Below, one piece after another: positions 34,515-43,196 of a stretch of DNA of 64,000 nt. The stretch comes from UBA11591 sp040220895. GTDB lineage: Bacteria > Bacteroidota > Bacteroidia > Flavobacteriales_E > Vicingaceae. Position 1 is the stretch's first letter; every line of letters starts with the position of its first letter. The position numbers and the translations under genes were made by a program. Under the pieces are notes generated by a model that was given only the letters and a program-made list of their open reading frames with translations, made no database searches and was not told the DNA's origin. The stretch lies in the NCBI GenBank assembly GCA_040220895.1, contig JAVJVY010000022.1, forward strand, positions 108,080-172,079, written 5' to 3'.

Positions 34515-34601
34515 TAGTCTTCGATCCAGGCACAAGGCTTTCTCATATTGGCTTGAAATATAATTTCTGCCTTTAACTCCTGTTTCTGTCACCGTGTTCA
34601 A

Positions 34602-34609
34602 TATATTTG
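34602..34609 (+). promoter_or_regulatory. dnaX: -7 box for dnaX
   Basis: TATATTTG is a perfect TAnnTTTG element 21 bases before the dnaX ATG; no clear -33 TTG is present at N19-21. An in-frame TTG at 34607 lies within this box and so is not the start of translation. Confidence 0.45.
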
Positions 34610-34630
34610 CTATTCCAACTTCACATTTTT

Positions 34631-36625
34631 ATGAGTCAATTCATCGTTTCCGCCAGAAAGTACAGACCCGTCACCTTTGACTCTGTCGTTGGCCAGAAGC
34701 ACATTGCCGAGACACTTAAAAATGCCATCAAAAGCGGACATCTTGCGCAAGCCTTCCTTTTTTCAGGCCCCCGGGGAGTTGGAAAAACCACTTGCGCCAG
34801 AATATTGGCAAAGACCATAAACTGCACTAATCGCAACGAAAAGATTGAAGCATGCGATGGTTGCCAGTCGTGTGAATCTTTTAATGAAGGTCATAGCTTG
34901 AACATCTATGAACTCGATGCGGCATCAAACAATTCTGTAGAGGATATAAGGCTTCTTATTGACCAAGTAAGATTTGCTCCCCAAATAGGTAGCAAAAAGG
35001 TTTATATTATCGATGAGGTCCACATGTTGTCGACCCAAGCCTTCAATGCTTTTTTAAAGACCCTTGAAGAACCGCCGGCGCATGCTATATTTATACTGGC
35101 GACCACCGAAAAACACAAGATCATTCCAACCATTTTATCAAGGTGCCAGGTGTTTGATTTCAATCGAATTGAAATGGTAGAAATGATCAGGCACCTCGAA
35201 GCCATTTCCAAAAGGGAAAATGTCATGGCAGAACACGATGCCTTGCATTTGATCGCTCAAAAGTCGGACGGATCATTGAGGGATGCCCTTTCCATGTTCG
35301 ACCAGATGGTGACTTACAGCGGAGATGAGTTGACATACAAAGCGGTGGTTGATAATCTCAGTATTTTAAGTGCAGATTACTTTTTCGCTTTAACTGATTT
35401 TCTGGTGACTTCTGACATTTCGTCTGCCTTGCTCCTATACAATGAAGTACTGCAAAAAGGATTCGACGGTCACAATTTTCTTCTCAGCTTTTCAGAACAT
35501 CTGAGAAATCTTTTGGTAAGTCAGGATCATAGTACCATAGAATTGCTCACCGTCGGCGAGCAATTAAAAGAGAAATTCAGGGATCAGACCCTCCGGGTTT
35601 CTTCGGATTTTCTGATCAAATCCTTAAATTTGGTTAGCAAGTCAGATGTATCCTATAAAAATGCAAAAAACCAGCGACTGCTGGTTGAACTGACCTTGAT
35701 AAACATCGCACATTTGAACTCCGGACTTTCACAACGTGCAGTTCAAAAATCCTCCATCCCGACTAATAATGCAGTTGTCGCGGAGGATAAAAAAAAACAA
35801 GATTTAAGTCCTAAATCAGAAAGGGACCAGGTGTTAAAGCAATCTCCAATTGAGATTGAGGATAGAACTCCTCAAATGTCTTCCAAGAAGGATACGGCTG
35901 ATTCGGCGCAGACAGCAGCGCCTAAACCAGAGGCGTCGGAATCAATTCCGACTTCAGAAAAACATGTGACCGATGTTGAAGCCAAGACACTAGAAGTTGA
36001 AACCAAGACACTTGAAGTTGAAAAAAAGGAAAGTAATCCCAAAAGTAAATCTCACGAAGAAATTATTGAAAAGAGAAGTGAGTCACCGGTTGAACCACCG
36101 AAATTGGAAGTGACAGAAAAAGGCAGTCCGGAAAAACTGAAAAAGCGCCGCTACGATCCTTCGATTATGAGTGATACTATTTCGATCAGCGGCTTCACCA
36201 CAGATTCAAAAGAATCAATAAAGAACGCTGATCAGGGTGAATTGATGCAAAAACGAAACAGTCAATTCGATCAAAATGAATTGGAAAAAGCATGGGGTGT
36301 AATGGTTAAAAAATACGAAGGCATTTCAAGCCTGAGTTTGCATTCCACCTTGAGCAAGTACAAGCCGAAACTCATTGGTGACAATGAAGTGGAATTCACT
36401 TATGACAATAAGGCCCAATTAGAAGCGATCAGAGATGAAAAGCAACAAATTCTTGAATCTCTGAGAAATGGCCTGGGTAATGACAACGTAATTCTCACCC
36501 CGGTTTTGTCGGATGAAATCTATCAACGGCCTTATACCCAAGCCGAAAAATTGCAAAAATTAATTGAAAAGAATCCGAGTATTAATACGTTAAAAAACAA
36601 ACTAGATCTGGACATAGGTCAATAA
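34631..36625 (+). CDS. dnaX: DNA polymerase III tau/gamma subunit DnaX
   Basis: DnaX is the ATPase motor of the clamp loader. The 664-residue protein has Walker A SGPRGVGKTT near residue 50, a four-Cys zinc module (INCTNRNEKIEACDGCQSC), Walker B VYIIDEVHML and the SRC motif in IIPTILSRCQVF, followed by the collar domain up to about residue 365. Residues about 370-540 form a charged, disordered linker (Pro, Ser, Lys and Glu rich) with a tandem TKTLEVE repeat. The C-terminal part (ELEKAWGVMVKKYEG to TLKNKLD) is the tau-specific region that contacts the polymerase. An A9 run at codons 387-389 sits just after the collar. The start is ATG 34631. The M16 gene follows after 10 bases. Confidence 0.95.
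   Translation: MSQFIVSARKYRPVTFDSVVGQKHIAETLKNAIKSGHLAQAFLFSGPRGVGKTTCARILAKTINCTNRNEKIEACDGCQSCESFNEGHSLNIYELDAASNNSVEDIRLLIDQVRFAPQIGSKKVYIIDEVHMLSTQAFNAFLKTLEEPPAHAIFILATTEKHKIIPTILSRCQVFDFNRIEMVEMIRHLEAISKRENVMAEHDALHLIAQKSDGSLRDALSMFDQMVTYSGDELTYKAVVDNLSILSADYFFALTDFLVTSDISSALLLYNEVLQKGFDGHNFLLSFSEHLRNLLVSQDHSTIELLTVGEQLKEKFRDQTLRVSSDFLIKSLNLVSKSDVSYKNAKNQRLLVELTLINIAHLNSGLSQRAVQKSSIPTNNAVVAEDKKKQDLSPKSERDQVLKQSPIEIEDRTPQMSSKKDTADSAQTAAPKPEASESIPTSEKHVTDVEAKTLEVETKTLEVEKKESNPKSKSHEEIIEKRSESPVEPPKLEVTEKGSPEKLKKRRYDPSIMSDTISISGFTTDSKESIKNADQGELMQKRNSQFDQNELEKAWGVMVKKYEGISSLSLHSTLSKYKPKLIGDNEVEFTYDNKAQLEAIRDEKQQILESLRNGLGNDNVILTPVLSDEIYQRPYTQAEKLQKLIEKNPSINTLKNKLDLDIGQ
35975..36022 (+). repeat. 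21-bp tandem repeat within dnaX linker
   Basis: Two adjacent 21-base units (35975-35995 and 35996-36016) differ at a few positions, with the first six bases of a third copy following. They encode VEAKTLE, VETKTLE, then VEKKE. The unit is a multiple of three, so copy-number change would keep the frame. Confidence 0.75.
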
Positions 36626-36635
36626 CTCAAATACC

Positions 36636-39560
36636 ATGAATCATCCCAAGAATTTTTTAGTATCAGTGCTACTGGTCATTCCATTTGTTTTCAATTCCTG
36701 TTCCAACGACAAGGTCGAGAGCAAGTGGGCCTATCAAGAAGTAGCGAATGACCCACTACAAACCAGAATCTACAAACTTGAAAATGGTCTTACCGTCTAT
36801 CTCAGTGTCAATAAGGACAAGCCGCGAGTTCAGACAAACATTGCCGTAAGGGCAGGTAGTAAATACGACCCTTCTGAAACCACCGGTTTAGCCCATTATC
36901 TGGAGCACATGCTGTTCAAAGGAAACTCCAAGATCGCCTCCATCGACTGGGAAAGTGAAAAGATCTTACTCCAAAATATCTCTGATTTATATGAACAACA
37001 TCGAAATACCGAAGACGAAGTGGTAAAAAAAGAGATTTATGGAAAGATTGACAGCCTTTCTCAGGAAGCTGCCAAGTTTGTTGTTCCAAATGAATACGAT
37101 AAAATGATCTCTTCTCTGGGAGCGCAAGGTACAAATGCTTATACGTCAAATGAGCGGACGGTTTATGTGAATGACATACCTTCCAATGAATTAAATAAAT
37201 GGATGGCACTGGAATCTGCCAGATTCAGCGAACTGACGCTCAGGCTGTTTCATACAGAATTAGAAGCAGTGTACGAGGAATTCAACAGAGGGCAGGACAA
37301 CGACTACTGGAAACAGTATAAAGGCATTCTGGAGTTATTATTCCCTAATCATCAGTACGGCACTCAAACCACCATCGGACTTGGCCAACACTTGAAAAAC
37401 CCGTCCATGGTCAAAATTCACGAATACTTTGACACCTATTATGTGCCCAACAACATGGCCTTAATTTTGGCAGGGGACATAGATTACGATGCAACCATGG
37501 AATTGATCGAGGAACATTTTGGGGGCATGAAGTCCAAGGATGTTCCGGCCTACGTCGCACCAAAAGAAAAGCCAATCACCTCAGTCAGATCAAAAGAGGT
37601 TTTTGGGCCAAACACAGAGCGCATCAGCATGGCGTTTCGATTTGACGGTTCAGATACCAAGGATGCCCTTTATTTGAAAATGATCGATGGTATTCTGTCG
37701 AATGGTAAAGCCGGCTTGATAGACTTGAATCTCAAGCAAAAACAAGAGGTCTTGGAGGCCTATTCCAGCCCTACAATTCTAAAGGACCACAGCTTTTTGT
37801 ACCTGACTGCAACTCCAAAACAGGGTCAGAGCCTGGACGAGGCCAAAGAGCTTTTGTTAGATCAGATCAAGCTTCTTCAAAGTGGGGAGTTTGAGGATTG
37901 GTTGCCCGAAGCAGTGGTCAACAATTTCAAGTTAAACGAAATGCAATATGCTGAAAACAATGGTTTTCGCGCATACATGTTGACCGATGCATTTATTCTT
38001 GAAAAAGATTGGGAAGACGTTGTCAATACCAATGATAAACTTGCCATGATCACCAAAGATGAAATAGTCAAATTCGCTCAGGAAAAATTTCAAGAGAATT
38101 ACGTCGTGGTTTATAAAAGAACCGGAGTCGACACCAACATTTACAAAGTTGATAAGCCGGAGATCACACCGGTTGACATTAATCGCGAGAGCCAGTCAGA
38201 TTTCGCCAAGATGTTTGACAGCTTGCCTGAACAACGACTGGAGCCAGTATTTTTAGATTACGATAAGGAAATATCTAAATCCGAAGTCAGAACGAACATT
38301 CCATTTTATTCCATTAAGAATGAAGAAAATGGACTTTTCCAATTGCAGTATATCCTTGAAATGGGGAAAAATCACGACCTGGAAATGGGATTGGCCATTG
38401 ACTACCTACCTTTCCTTGGCACATCAAAATTCACTGCCGAGGAGCTAAACAAGGAATTCTTCAAACTAGGTGTAAATTACGGCGTTTACGCTGGAGAAGA
38501 CAGAACTTACGTTTACCTTTCTGGTTTACAGGAATCTTTTGAAGAAGGGTTGGCCTTATTTGAATCACTCCTTGCCGATGCCCAAGCTGATGAAGAAGCC
38601 CTTGAAAAAATGATCAGCAACATCCTAAAAGAAAGGGCTGACCAGAAAAAAGAGAAATTCTATATCCACAGGCAAGCCATGGCGAGTTATGGTAAATACG
38701 GACCTGAAAATCCATTTAAGAACAGATTGACAGGGCAGCAATTATCTGAGCTGAAGGCCTCGAATTTGACCAAGAAGATAAAGGAAATGACTAGTTTCCA
38801 ACACTTAGTCTTTTATTATGGCCCTTCAAATGAGTCTGAAATTTTGGCAACAATAAAGCAGCTGCATCCCACACTTGAAAATCTCTTGCCTTACCCTGAA
38901 GAGAAAAAATTCCCGGAACTTGAAAACACCGAAAACGTAGTATACTTTGTCGATTTTGACATGGTTCAGACTGAATTGTTAATGATCAGTAAATCGGAAT
39001 TATTTAATAAAAACGTGTTGCCACAGGCATACATATTCAATGAGTACTTTGGTTCTGGTCTCTCATCCATCGTGTTTCAGGAAATTCGAGAGTCAAAGGC
39101 CCTGGCATATGCTGCCTACGCCTATTATTCATCGCCGGATCAGACAGATAAATCTCACTACGTTCAAGCCTACATCGGAACTCAGACAAATAAGCTGGGA
39201 CAGGCCACGGACGCAATTCTGGAACTACTGAACAACATGCCTGAAGCAATCGGCCAGTTCGAAGATTCCAAGTTGGCCGCACTTAAAAAGATAGAAACGA
39301 ATCGCATCACCAAAAGTTCAATTTTCTGGAATTATTTGTCAAACAAAAAACGCGGTATTGATTACGACATTAGAAAGGATATTTATGCTTCGATAAATAA
39401 AATGGAAATGAATGACTTGAAAGGTTTCTTTGAAAAAGATATCAAAGGAAGGAACTACAAATACATGGTAATCGGTAAAAAAGCGGAGGTCGATTTTGTG
39501 TCTTTGAATAAGCTTGGCAAAGTGCAAGAATTAAAACTTGAGGAAATCTTCGGGTATTGA
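36636..39560 (+). CDS. M16 family zinc peptidase, predicted lipoprotein
   Basis: A 974-residue pitrilysin-like protease with both M16 halves in one chain. The signal peptide ends in a lipobox (FVFNSC, Cys22), so it is probably anchored in the envelope facing the periplasm. The inverted zinc motif HYLEH is at residues 87-91, and a third ligand Glu is expected near residue 210 in ELEAVYEEFNRG. The second half (from about residue 540) lacks HxxEH, as is normal for M16 proteins, with a late R-Y-like segment ESKALAYAAYAYYSS. It likely degrades peptides released in the periplasm. It sits 10 bases after dnaX and is presumably cotranscribed. Confidence 0.92.
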   Translation: MNHPKNFLVSVLLVIPFVFNSCSNDKVESKWAYQEVANDPLQTRIYKLENGLTVYLSVNKDKPRVQTNIAVRAGSKYDPSETTGLAHYLEHMLFKGNSKIASIDWESEKILLQNISDLYEQHRNTEDEVVKKEIYGKIDSLSQEAAKFVVPNEYDKMISSLGAQGTNAYTSNERTVYVNDIPSNELNKWMALESARFSELTLRLFHTELEAVYEEFNRGQDNDYWKQYKGILELLFPNHQYGTQTTIGLGQHLKNPSMVKIHEYFDTYYVPNNMALILAGDIDYDATMELIEEHFGGMKSKDVPAYVAPKEKPITSVRSKEVFGPNTERISMAFRFDGSDTKDALYLKMIDGILSNGKAGLIDLNLKQKQEVLEAYSSPTILKDHSFLYLTATPKQGQSLDEAKELLLDQIKLLQSGEFEDWLPEAVVNNFKLNEMQYAENNGFRAYMLTDAFILEKDWEDVVNTNDKLAMITKDEIVKFAQEKFQENYVVVYKRTGVDTNIYKVDKPEITPVDINRESQSDFAKMFDSLPEQRLEPVFLDYDKEISKSEVRTNIPFYSIKNEENGLFQLQYILEMGKNHDLEMGLAIDYLPFLGTSKFTAEELNKEFFKLGVNYGVYAGEDRTYVYLSGLQESFEEGLALFESLLADAQADEEALEKMISNILKERADQKKEKFYIHRQAMASYGKYGPENPFKNRLTGQQLSELKASNLTKKIKEMTSFQHLVFYYGPSNESEILATIKQLHPTLENLLPYPEEKKFPELENTENVVYFVDFDMVQTELLMISKSELFNKNVLPQAYIFNEYFGSGLSSIVFQEIRESKALAYAAYAYYSSPDQTDKSHYVQAYIGTQTNKLGQATDAILELLNNMPEAIGQFEDSKLAALKKIETNRITKSSIFWNYLSNKKRGIDYDIRKDIYASINKMEMNDLKGFFEKDIKGRNYKYMVIGKKAEVDFVSLNKLGKVQELKLEEIFGY

Positions 39561-39617
39561 TTCTTTTAATGCCCCTTGTATTTTGTTAAATTCGCAATCC
39601 CTATTGAGGCGTATTTC

Positions 39618-40844
39618 ATGAAGAATAAAATTAAAGTAAGTAATCCAGTCGTAGAATTGGACGGTGACGAAATGACCAGGATTATTTGGTCTTTTATTAA
39701 GGATAAACTTATTCATCCCTACCTGGACCTCGATATCAAATATTACGATCTCGGAATTGAAAGTAGGGATGCAAGTGATGACAAGATCACAGTAGAAGCG
39801 GCCAATGCCATCAAGAAATACAATGTTGGCATCAAATGTGCTACGATAACCCCGGATGAAGTTCGCGTCGAGGAATTCGGTCTCAAAAAAATGTGGCGCT
39901 CACCAAATGGCACCATCAGGAATATCCTTGGCGGCACGGTATTTCGCGAACCCATACTGATAAGTAATGTGCCTAGATTAGTTCCCGGTTGGACAAAACC
40001 TATTTGCATTGGAAGACACGCTTTTGGAGATCAATACCGCGCAACAGATATGGTGGTCAAGGGTAAGGGAAAATTAACCATGACCTTCACTCCCGAAAAC
40101 GGTGAGGTAGAAACCTTTGAAGTATATAATTTTGAAGGAGGTGGCGTGGCCATGTCCATGTATAATACCGACGAATCCATCTACGGTTTTGCCAGATCGT
40201 GTTTCAATCAGGCCATCCTGAAAAAATGGCCTTTGTATTTGTCAACCAAGAATACCATCTTAAAAAAATACGACGGTCGCTTCAAGGATATATTTGAGGA
40301 AGTCTATCTGAAAGAATTCAAAAGTGAAATGGATGTTCTGGGTATTACCTACGAGCACCGCTTGATTGATGACATGGTTGCATCTGCCTTAAAATGGAGT
40401 GGTGGCTATGTTTGGGCCTGTAAAAACTATGACGGCGATGTTCAATCGGACACGGTGGCCCAAGGATTCGGTTCACTGGGTTTAATGACTTCCACTCTGG
40501 TGACACCGGACGGGAAAACCATGGAGGCAGAAGCTGCTCACGGCACGGTTACTCGACATTATAGAAACCACCAACAAGGAAAAAAGACTTCTACCAATCC
40601 AATAGCTTCAATTTATGCCTGGACCAGGGGTCTGGCTTTTAGGGGAAAATTGGACGGAAACCAAGAACTCATCGAATTTTGCACTACGTTGGAGCAAGTT
40701 TGCATAGAAACCGTCGAATCAGGAATCATGACCAAAGATCTCGCCTTGTGTATCCATGGCAAAGATCTAAGTGATGAACACTATGTGAGTACTGAAGTTT
40801 TCCTTGACTCACTTGACCAAGGCCTCCAGAATAAGTTTAAATAA
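39618..40844 (+). CDS. icd: NADP-dependent isocitrate dehydrogenase
   Basis: This enzyme oxidatively decarboxylates isocitrate to 2-oxoglutarate, making NADPH. The 408-residue protein is of the eukaryote-like subfamily II: opening NPVVELDGDEMTRIIW, then TPDEVRVEEFGLKKMWRSPNGTIRNILGG (substrate-binding Ser/Asn/Arg, quoted here as adjacent blocks TPDEVRVEEFGLK and MWRSPNGTIRN), KPICIGRHAFGDQYRATD, and EAAHGTVTRHYR near the end (NADP site). Length fits (about 405-415), unlike the E. coli type. The start is ATG 39618; an earlier in-frame TTG is not supported. An unknown protein follows after 3 bases. It links to aconitase and lhgO in 2-oxoglutarate metabolism. Confidence 0.94.
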   Translation: MKNKIKVSNPVVELDGDEMTRIIWSFIKDKLIHPYLDLDIKYYDLGIESRDASDDKITVEAANAIKKYNVGIKCATITPDEVRVEEFGLKKMWRSPNGTIRNILGGTVFREPILISNVPRLVPGWTKPICIGRHAFGDQYRATDMVVKGKGKLTMTFTPENGEVETFEVYNFEGGGVAMSMYNTDESIYGFARSCFNQAILKKWPLYLSTKNTILKKYDGRFKDIFEEVYLKEFKSEMDVLGITYEHRLIDDMVASALKWSGGYVWACKNYDGDVQSDTVAQGFGSLGLMTSTLVTPDGKTMEAEAAHGTVTRHYRNHQQGKKTSTNPIASIYAWTRGLAFRGKLDGNQELIEFCTTLEQVCIETVESGIMTKDLALCIHGKDLSDEHYVSTEVFLDSLDQGLQNKFK

Positions 40845-40847
40845 ATC

Positions 40848-41288
40848 ATGTATCGCACCCTTGATCATTTTAAAGAACGTTACAAGCATTTGCAAAAAAA
40901 AGGCTTGCGAATACAGGGCATCAAGCTCGTCGATCCAGAGAAAAAAACACATGTGATCGAAGTCTCTCGACCACTCATATTTGATAGCCGAATGATTCCG
41001 GACCGATATGAAGGCTTAAAGGTAAAAAGGCGCATTCATGGGCCACTTCCGGATGAATTTCAAATAGACCGCGAAGAAGTTGAATGGCATAAAAAAGAAT
41101 ATATCTGGGCACCTGAAAGATTTGAACGTTACGTAGATCGTTGCGCAGACATGATCCGAAAGAAATTGGGTAACCCCGAAATGTCGAGGGAGGATATGTT
41201 GGATGCCTTGTGCTTTGGAGATTTTGAAGAACACAAAAAGAAAGTACATAAACTCGTTGCTGAGGGCAAACTCCCGACTTATTCTTAA
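40848..41288 (+). CDS. Uncharacterised basic protein downstream of icd
   Basis: I do not recognise this 146-residue family. It is soluble and very charged, with many Lys, Arg, Glu and His residues. Segments include an N-terminal helix (HFKERYKHLQKKGL), a beta-like stretch (HVIEVSRPLIFDSRM), and a C-terminal helical part with EYIWAPERFERYVDRCADMIRKK. Two Cys are present (in DRCADM and ALCFGDF). It starts 3 bases after icd, so it is almost certainly cotranscribed and possibly coupled. A role with isocitrate dehydrogenase is only a positional guess. Confidence 0.7.
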   Translation: MYRTLDHFKERYKHLQKKGLRIQGIKLVDPEKKTHVIEVSRPLIFDSRMIPDRYEGLKVKRRIHGPLPDEFQIDREEVEWHKKEYIWAPERFERYVDRCADMIRKKLGNPEMSREDMLDALCFGDFEEHKKKVHKLVAEGKLPTYS

Positions 41289-41344
41289 TTCTCCCCAATA
41301 GCCTATATCCTTGACCCGGGTCAAGTCCCTTTCTCTCTTAATAT

Positions 41345-41375
41345 TTGTCAAGCCCTCCTTTAAGCGCTATATTTG
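41345..41375 (+). promoter_or_regulatory. Promoter of the matrixin-like protease gene
   Basis: TTG (41345-41347), exactly 20 bases, then TATATTTG (41368-41375): full match to the Bacteroidota consensus, 23 bases before the ATG at 41399. The TTG could be mistaken for a start codon but is the -33 element. Confidence 0.7.
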
Positions 41376-41398
41376 GGCGCTGTTTAACAACTTCTCCC

Positions 41399-43126
41399 AT
41401 GAAAAAACTCACTATTTTCATAACGGGACTTCTGTCCTTTTGCTTGCCTTTTAGCCTACACGCTCAATGCGCGTTGGAAAAAATAACGCTCGAAGACCGC
41501 TTTATAAATGCTGACCTGGTTATCGAAGGTAAAATTCAGAGTCAACGTGTATTTAGAGATGACAGCGACGGTCACATCTACACGTTAAATAGTATTGAAG
41601 TCTTTAACATATTTAAAGGACAGATAAATACACAAGAAGTACTTTTAGTGACCAAGGGTGGAGCTCTTGAAAAGGAGGGCGAAACGGTTACTCCTTCCCT
41701 GCAATTTCAACGGGGTAATTCCGGAGTTTTGTTCCTTTATGATAAAGGGCAGAAAACAGAAAATAATGAAGCTCTTTTTCATCCTTACGCCGGACCTCAG
41801 GCTTGTATTCACTACGACCTTATCGATGGAACTGCCCACGATGTTTTTGAAAATTATGGCAATGCCGAACAAGAACTGTATCCTTTGCTTTTAGAACTTT
41901 CAAAAAATTACCTTAAAGTCGTTAAGAAATTCCCATGGGACATAAGCCATGGGAAGTCTGCACCCAATATAGACAGTATTTCCCCCCTCAGCACTACCGC
42001 TGGTACCAGGGATTATATCAATATTTACGGAAATGGTTTCGGCTCGAACAGGGGCAATGGTGAAGTTGAATTTCGAAATGCCTCTACCGGCCCAACGGCC
42101 GTTTTTCCGGTTGATGATGAATACCTGATCTGGACCGATTCCTTGATCAGAGTTGAAGTACCTTATCGCGCAGGTTCAGGAGCCATCAGAGTACTTAAAA
42201 ACGGTTCTGACATTATTCCCGGTCTTGTTATTCGCTTTGCTCATCTCGCACTGGGCACTGCAGCCTACCCCATTCCGGCTTTGCATTTGGACAATAATGG
42301 TAATGGAGGATTTACCTGGAGAATGAGCAATGATTTTCATTCCAACTCTGCTGCAAGAGCAAGTTTTGAAAGAGCCCTCAGCAGTTGGAGCGATAAAACG
42401 TGTATCAATTGGAGCAATGGTGCTGTGACCAGCGTCGATCAGGACAGCCAGGATCAGACCAACAATGTTCGTTTCGCAGATTCAGGAGAACTGGAAACTG
42501 GAGTGCTGGCAATTACAAGAAATTATTGGAGTAATTGCGATGTGAATACAGCATATACAGTTGAAATTGACCTCTCCTATGATCCCGACAAGGCGTGGAA
42601 TTACGGCTCAAACTTTCCCAGTTTTAATCAATATGACATAGAATCTATATCCGTTCACGAATTAGGCCATGCTCACCAACTTGGCCATGTGGTTAATATC
42701 AGTGATTTTATGCACGCCACCATCGGCCCTGGGACAAGTAAGCGGAGCCTGATAGACAACAACACGGAGGCCGGTCTGCACGTGATGAAACTGAGTGTGG
42801 TAAAAAAGCAATGCGGTCCTGATGAAATGATCGGCATATCTAATTGCGTTATTCCCGTTGGACTTGAAGAAAATCAAGATAATGATGAATTCAGTGTTTA
42901 TCCAAACCCTTTTAATGGCGGTTTTGAAGTAAACGTTGATTTTGTTTTTTCTGGCTACATAAGAATATACCATTTTAATGGTAGCCTGCTTTCGGAGGAG
43001 ATGTTCAACGGTCCGGGTTTGTACCGTTGGAATTCTACTGCCAACTTGAGTGATGGACTTTATTTACTCGAATTGTTCTCAGAATCATTCACCGCCAGAC
43101 GTAAACTTTTACACCAAAAGTTGTAA
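41399..43126 (+). CDS. Secreted matrixin-like metalloprotease with IPT domain and T9SS signal
   Basis: A 575-residue secreted protein. Signal peptide 1-22 (ends LHAQ). An N-terminal domain of unknown type spans about 23-180, an IPT/TIG Ig-like domain about 190-285 (PNIDSISPLSTTAGT, INIYGNGFG), then a metalloprotease region with HELGHAHQLGH at residues 420-430 and a Met-turn-like SDFMH at 435-439. The His spacing (420, 424, 430) fits zinc ligation in metzincins, though the usual Gly at the eighth position is Gln. Residues about 495-575 form a T9SS type A sorting domain (FSVYPNPFNGGFEVN to RRKLLHQKL). The substrate is unknown. The next gene is another T9SS cargo. Confidence 0.88.
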   Translation: MKKLTIFITGLLSFCLPFSLHAQCALEKITLEDRFINADLVIEGKIQSQRVFRDDSDGHIYTLNSIEVFNIFKGQINTQEVLLVTKGGALEKEGETVTPSLQFQRGNSGVLFLYDKGQKTENNEALFHPYAGPQACIHYDLIDGTAHDVFENYGNAEQELYPLLLELSKNYLKVVKKFPWDISHGKSAPNIDSISPLSTTAGTRDYINIYGNGFGSNRGNGEVEFRNASTGPTAVFPVDDEYLIWTDSLIRVEVPYRAGSGAIRVLKNGSDIIPGLVIRFAHLALGTAAYPIPALHLDNNGNGGFTWRMSNDFHSNSAARASFERALSSWSDKTCINWSNGAVTSVDQDSQDQTNNVRFADSGELETGVLAITRNYWSNCDVNTAYTVEIDLSYDPDKAWNYGSNFPSFNQYDIESISVHELGHAHQLGHVVNISDFMHATIGPGTSKRSLIDNNTEAGLHVMKLSVVKKQCGPDEMIGISNCVIPVGLEENQDNDEFSVYPNPFNGGFEVNVDFVFSGYIRIYHFNGSLLSEEMFNGPGLYRWNSTANLSDGLYLLELFSESFTARRKLLHQKL

Positions 43127-43146
43127 AAAGGTATAGGCTAGTACCC

Positions 43147-43176
43147 TTTGTTTCTTACCCAATTTTCCTATCTTTA
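43147..43176 (+). promoter_or_regulatory. Promoter of the 928-residue T9SS cargo gene
   Basis: TTTG (43147-43150), an 18-base spacer and TATCTTTA (43169-43176) match the Bacteroidota consensus except the last base of the -7 box. It lies 20 bases before the ATG. Confidence 0.5.
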
Positions 43177-43196
43177 ATTAGATCAAATTAGAAGAC

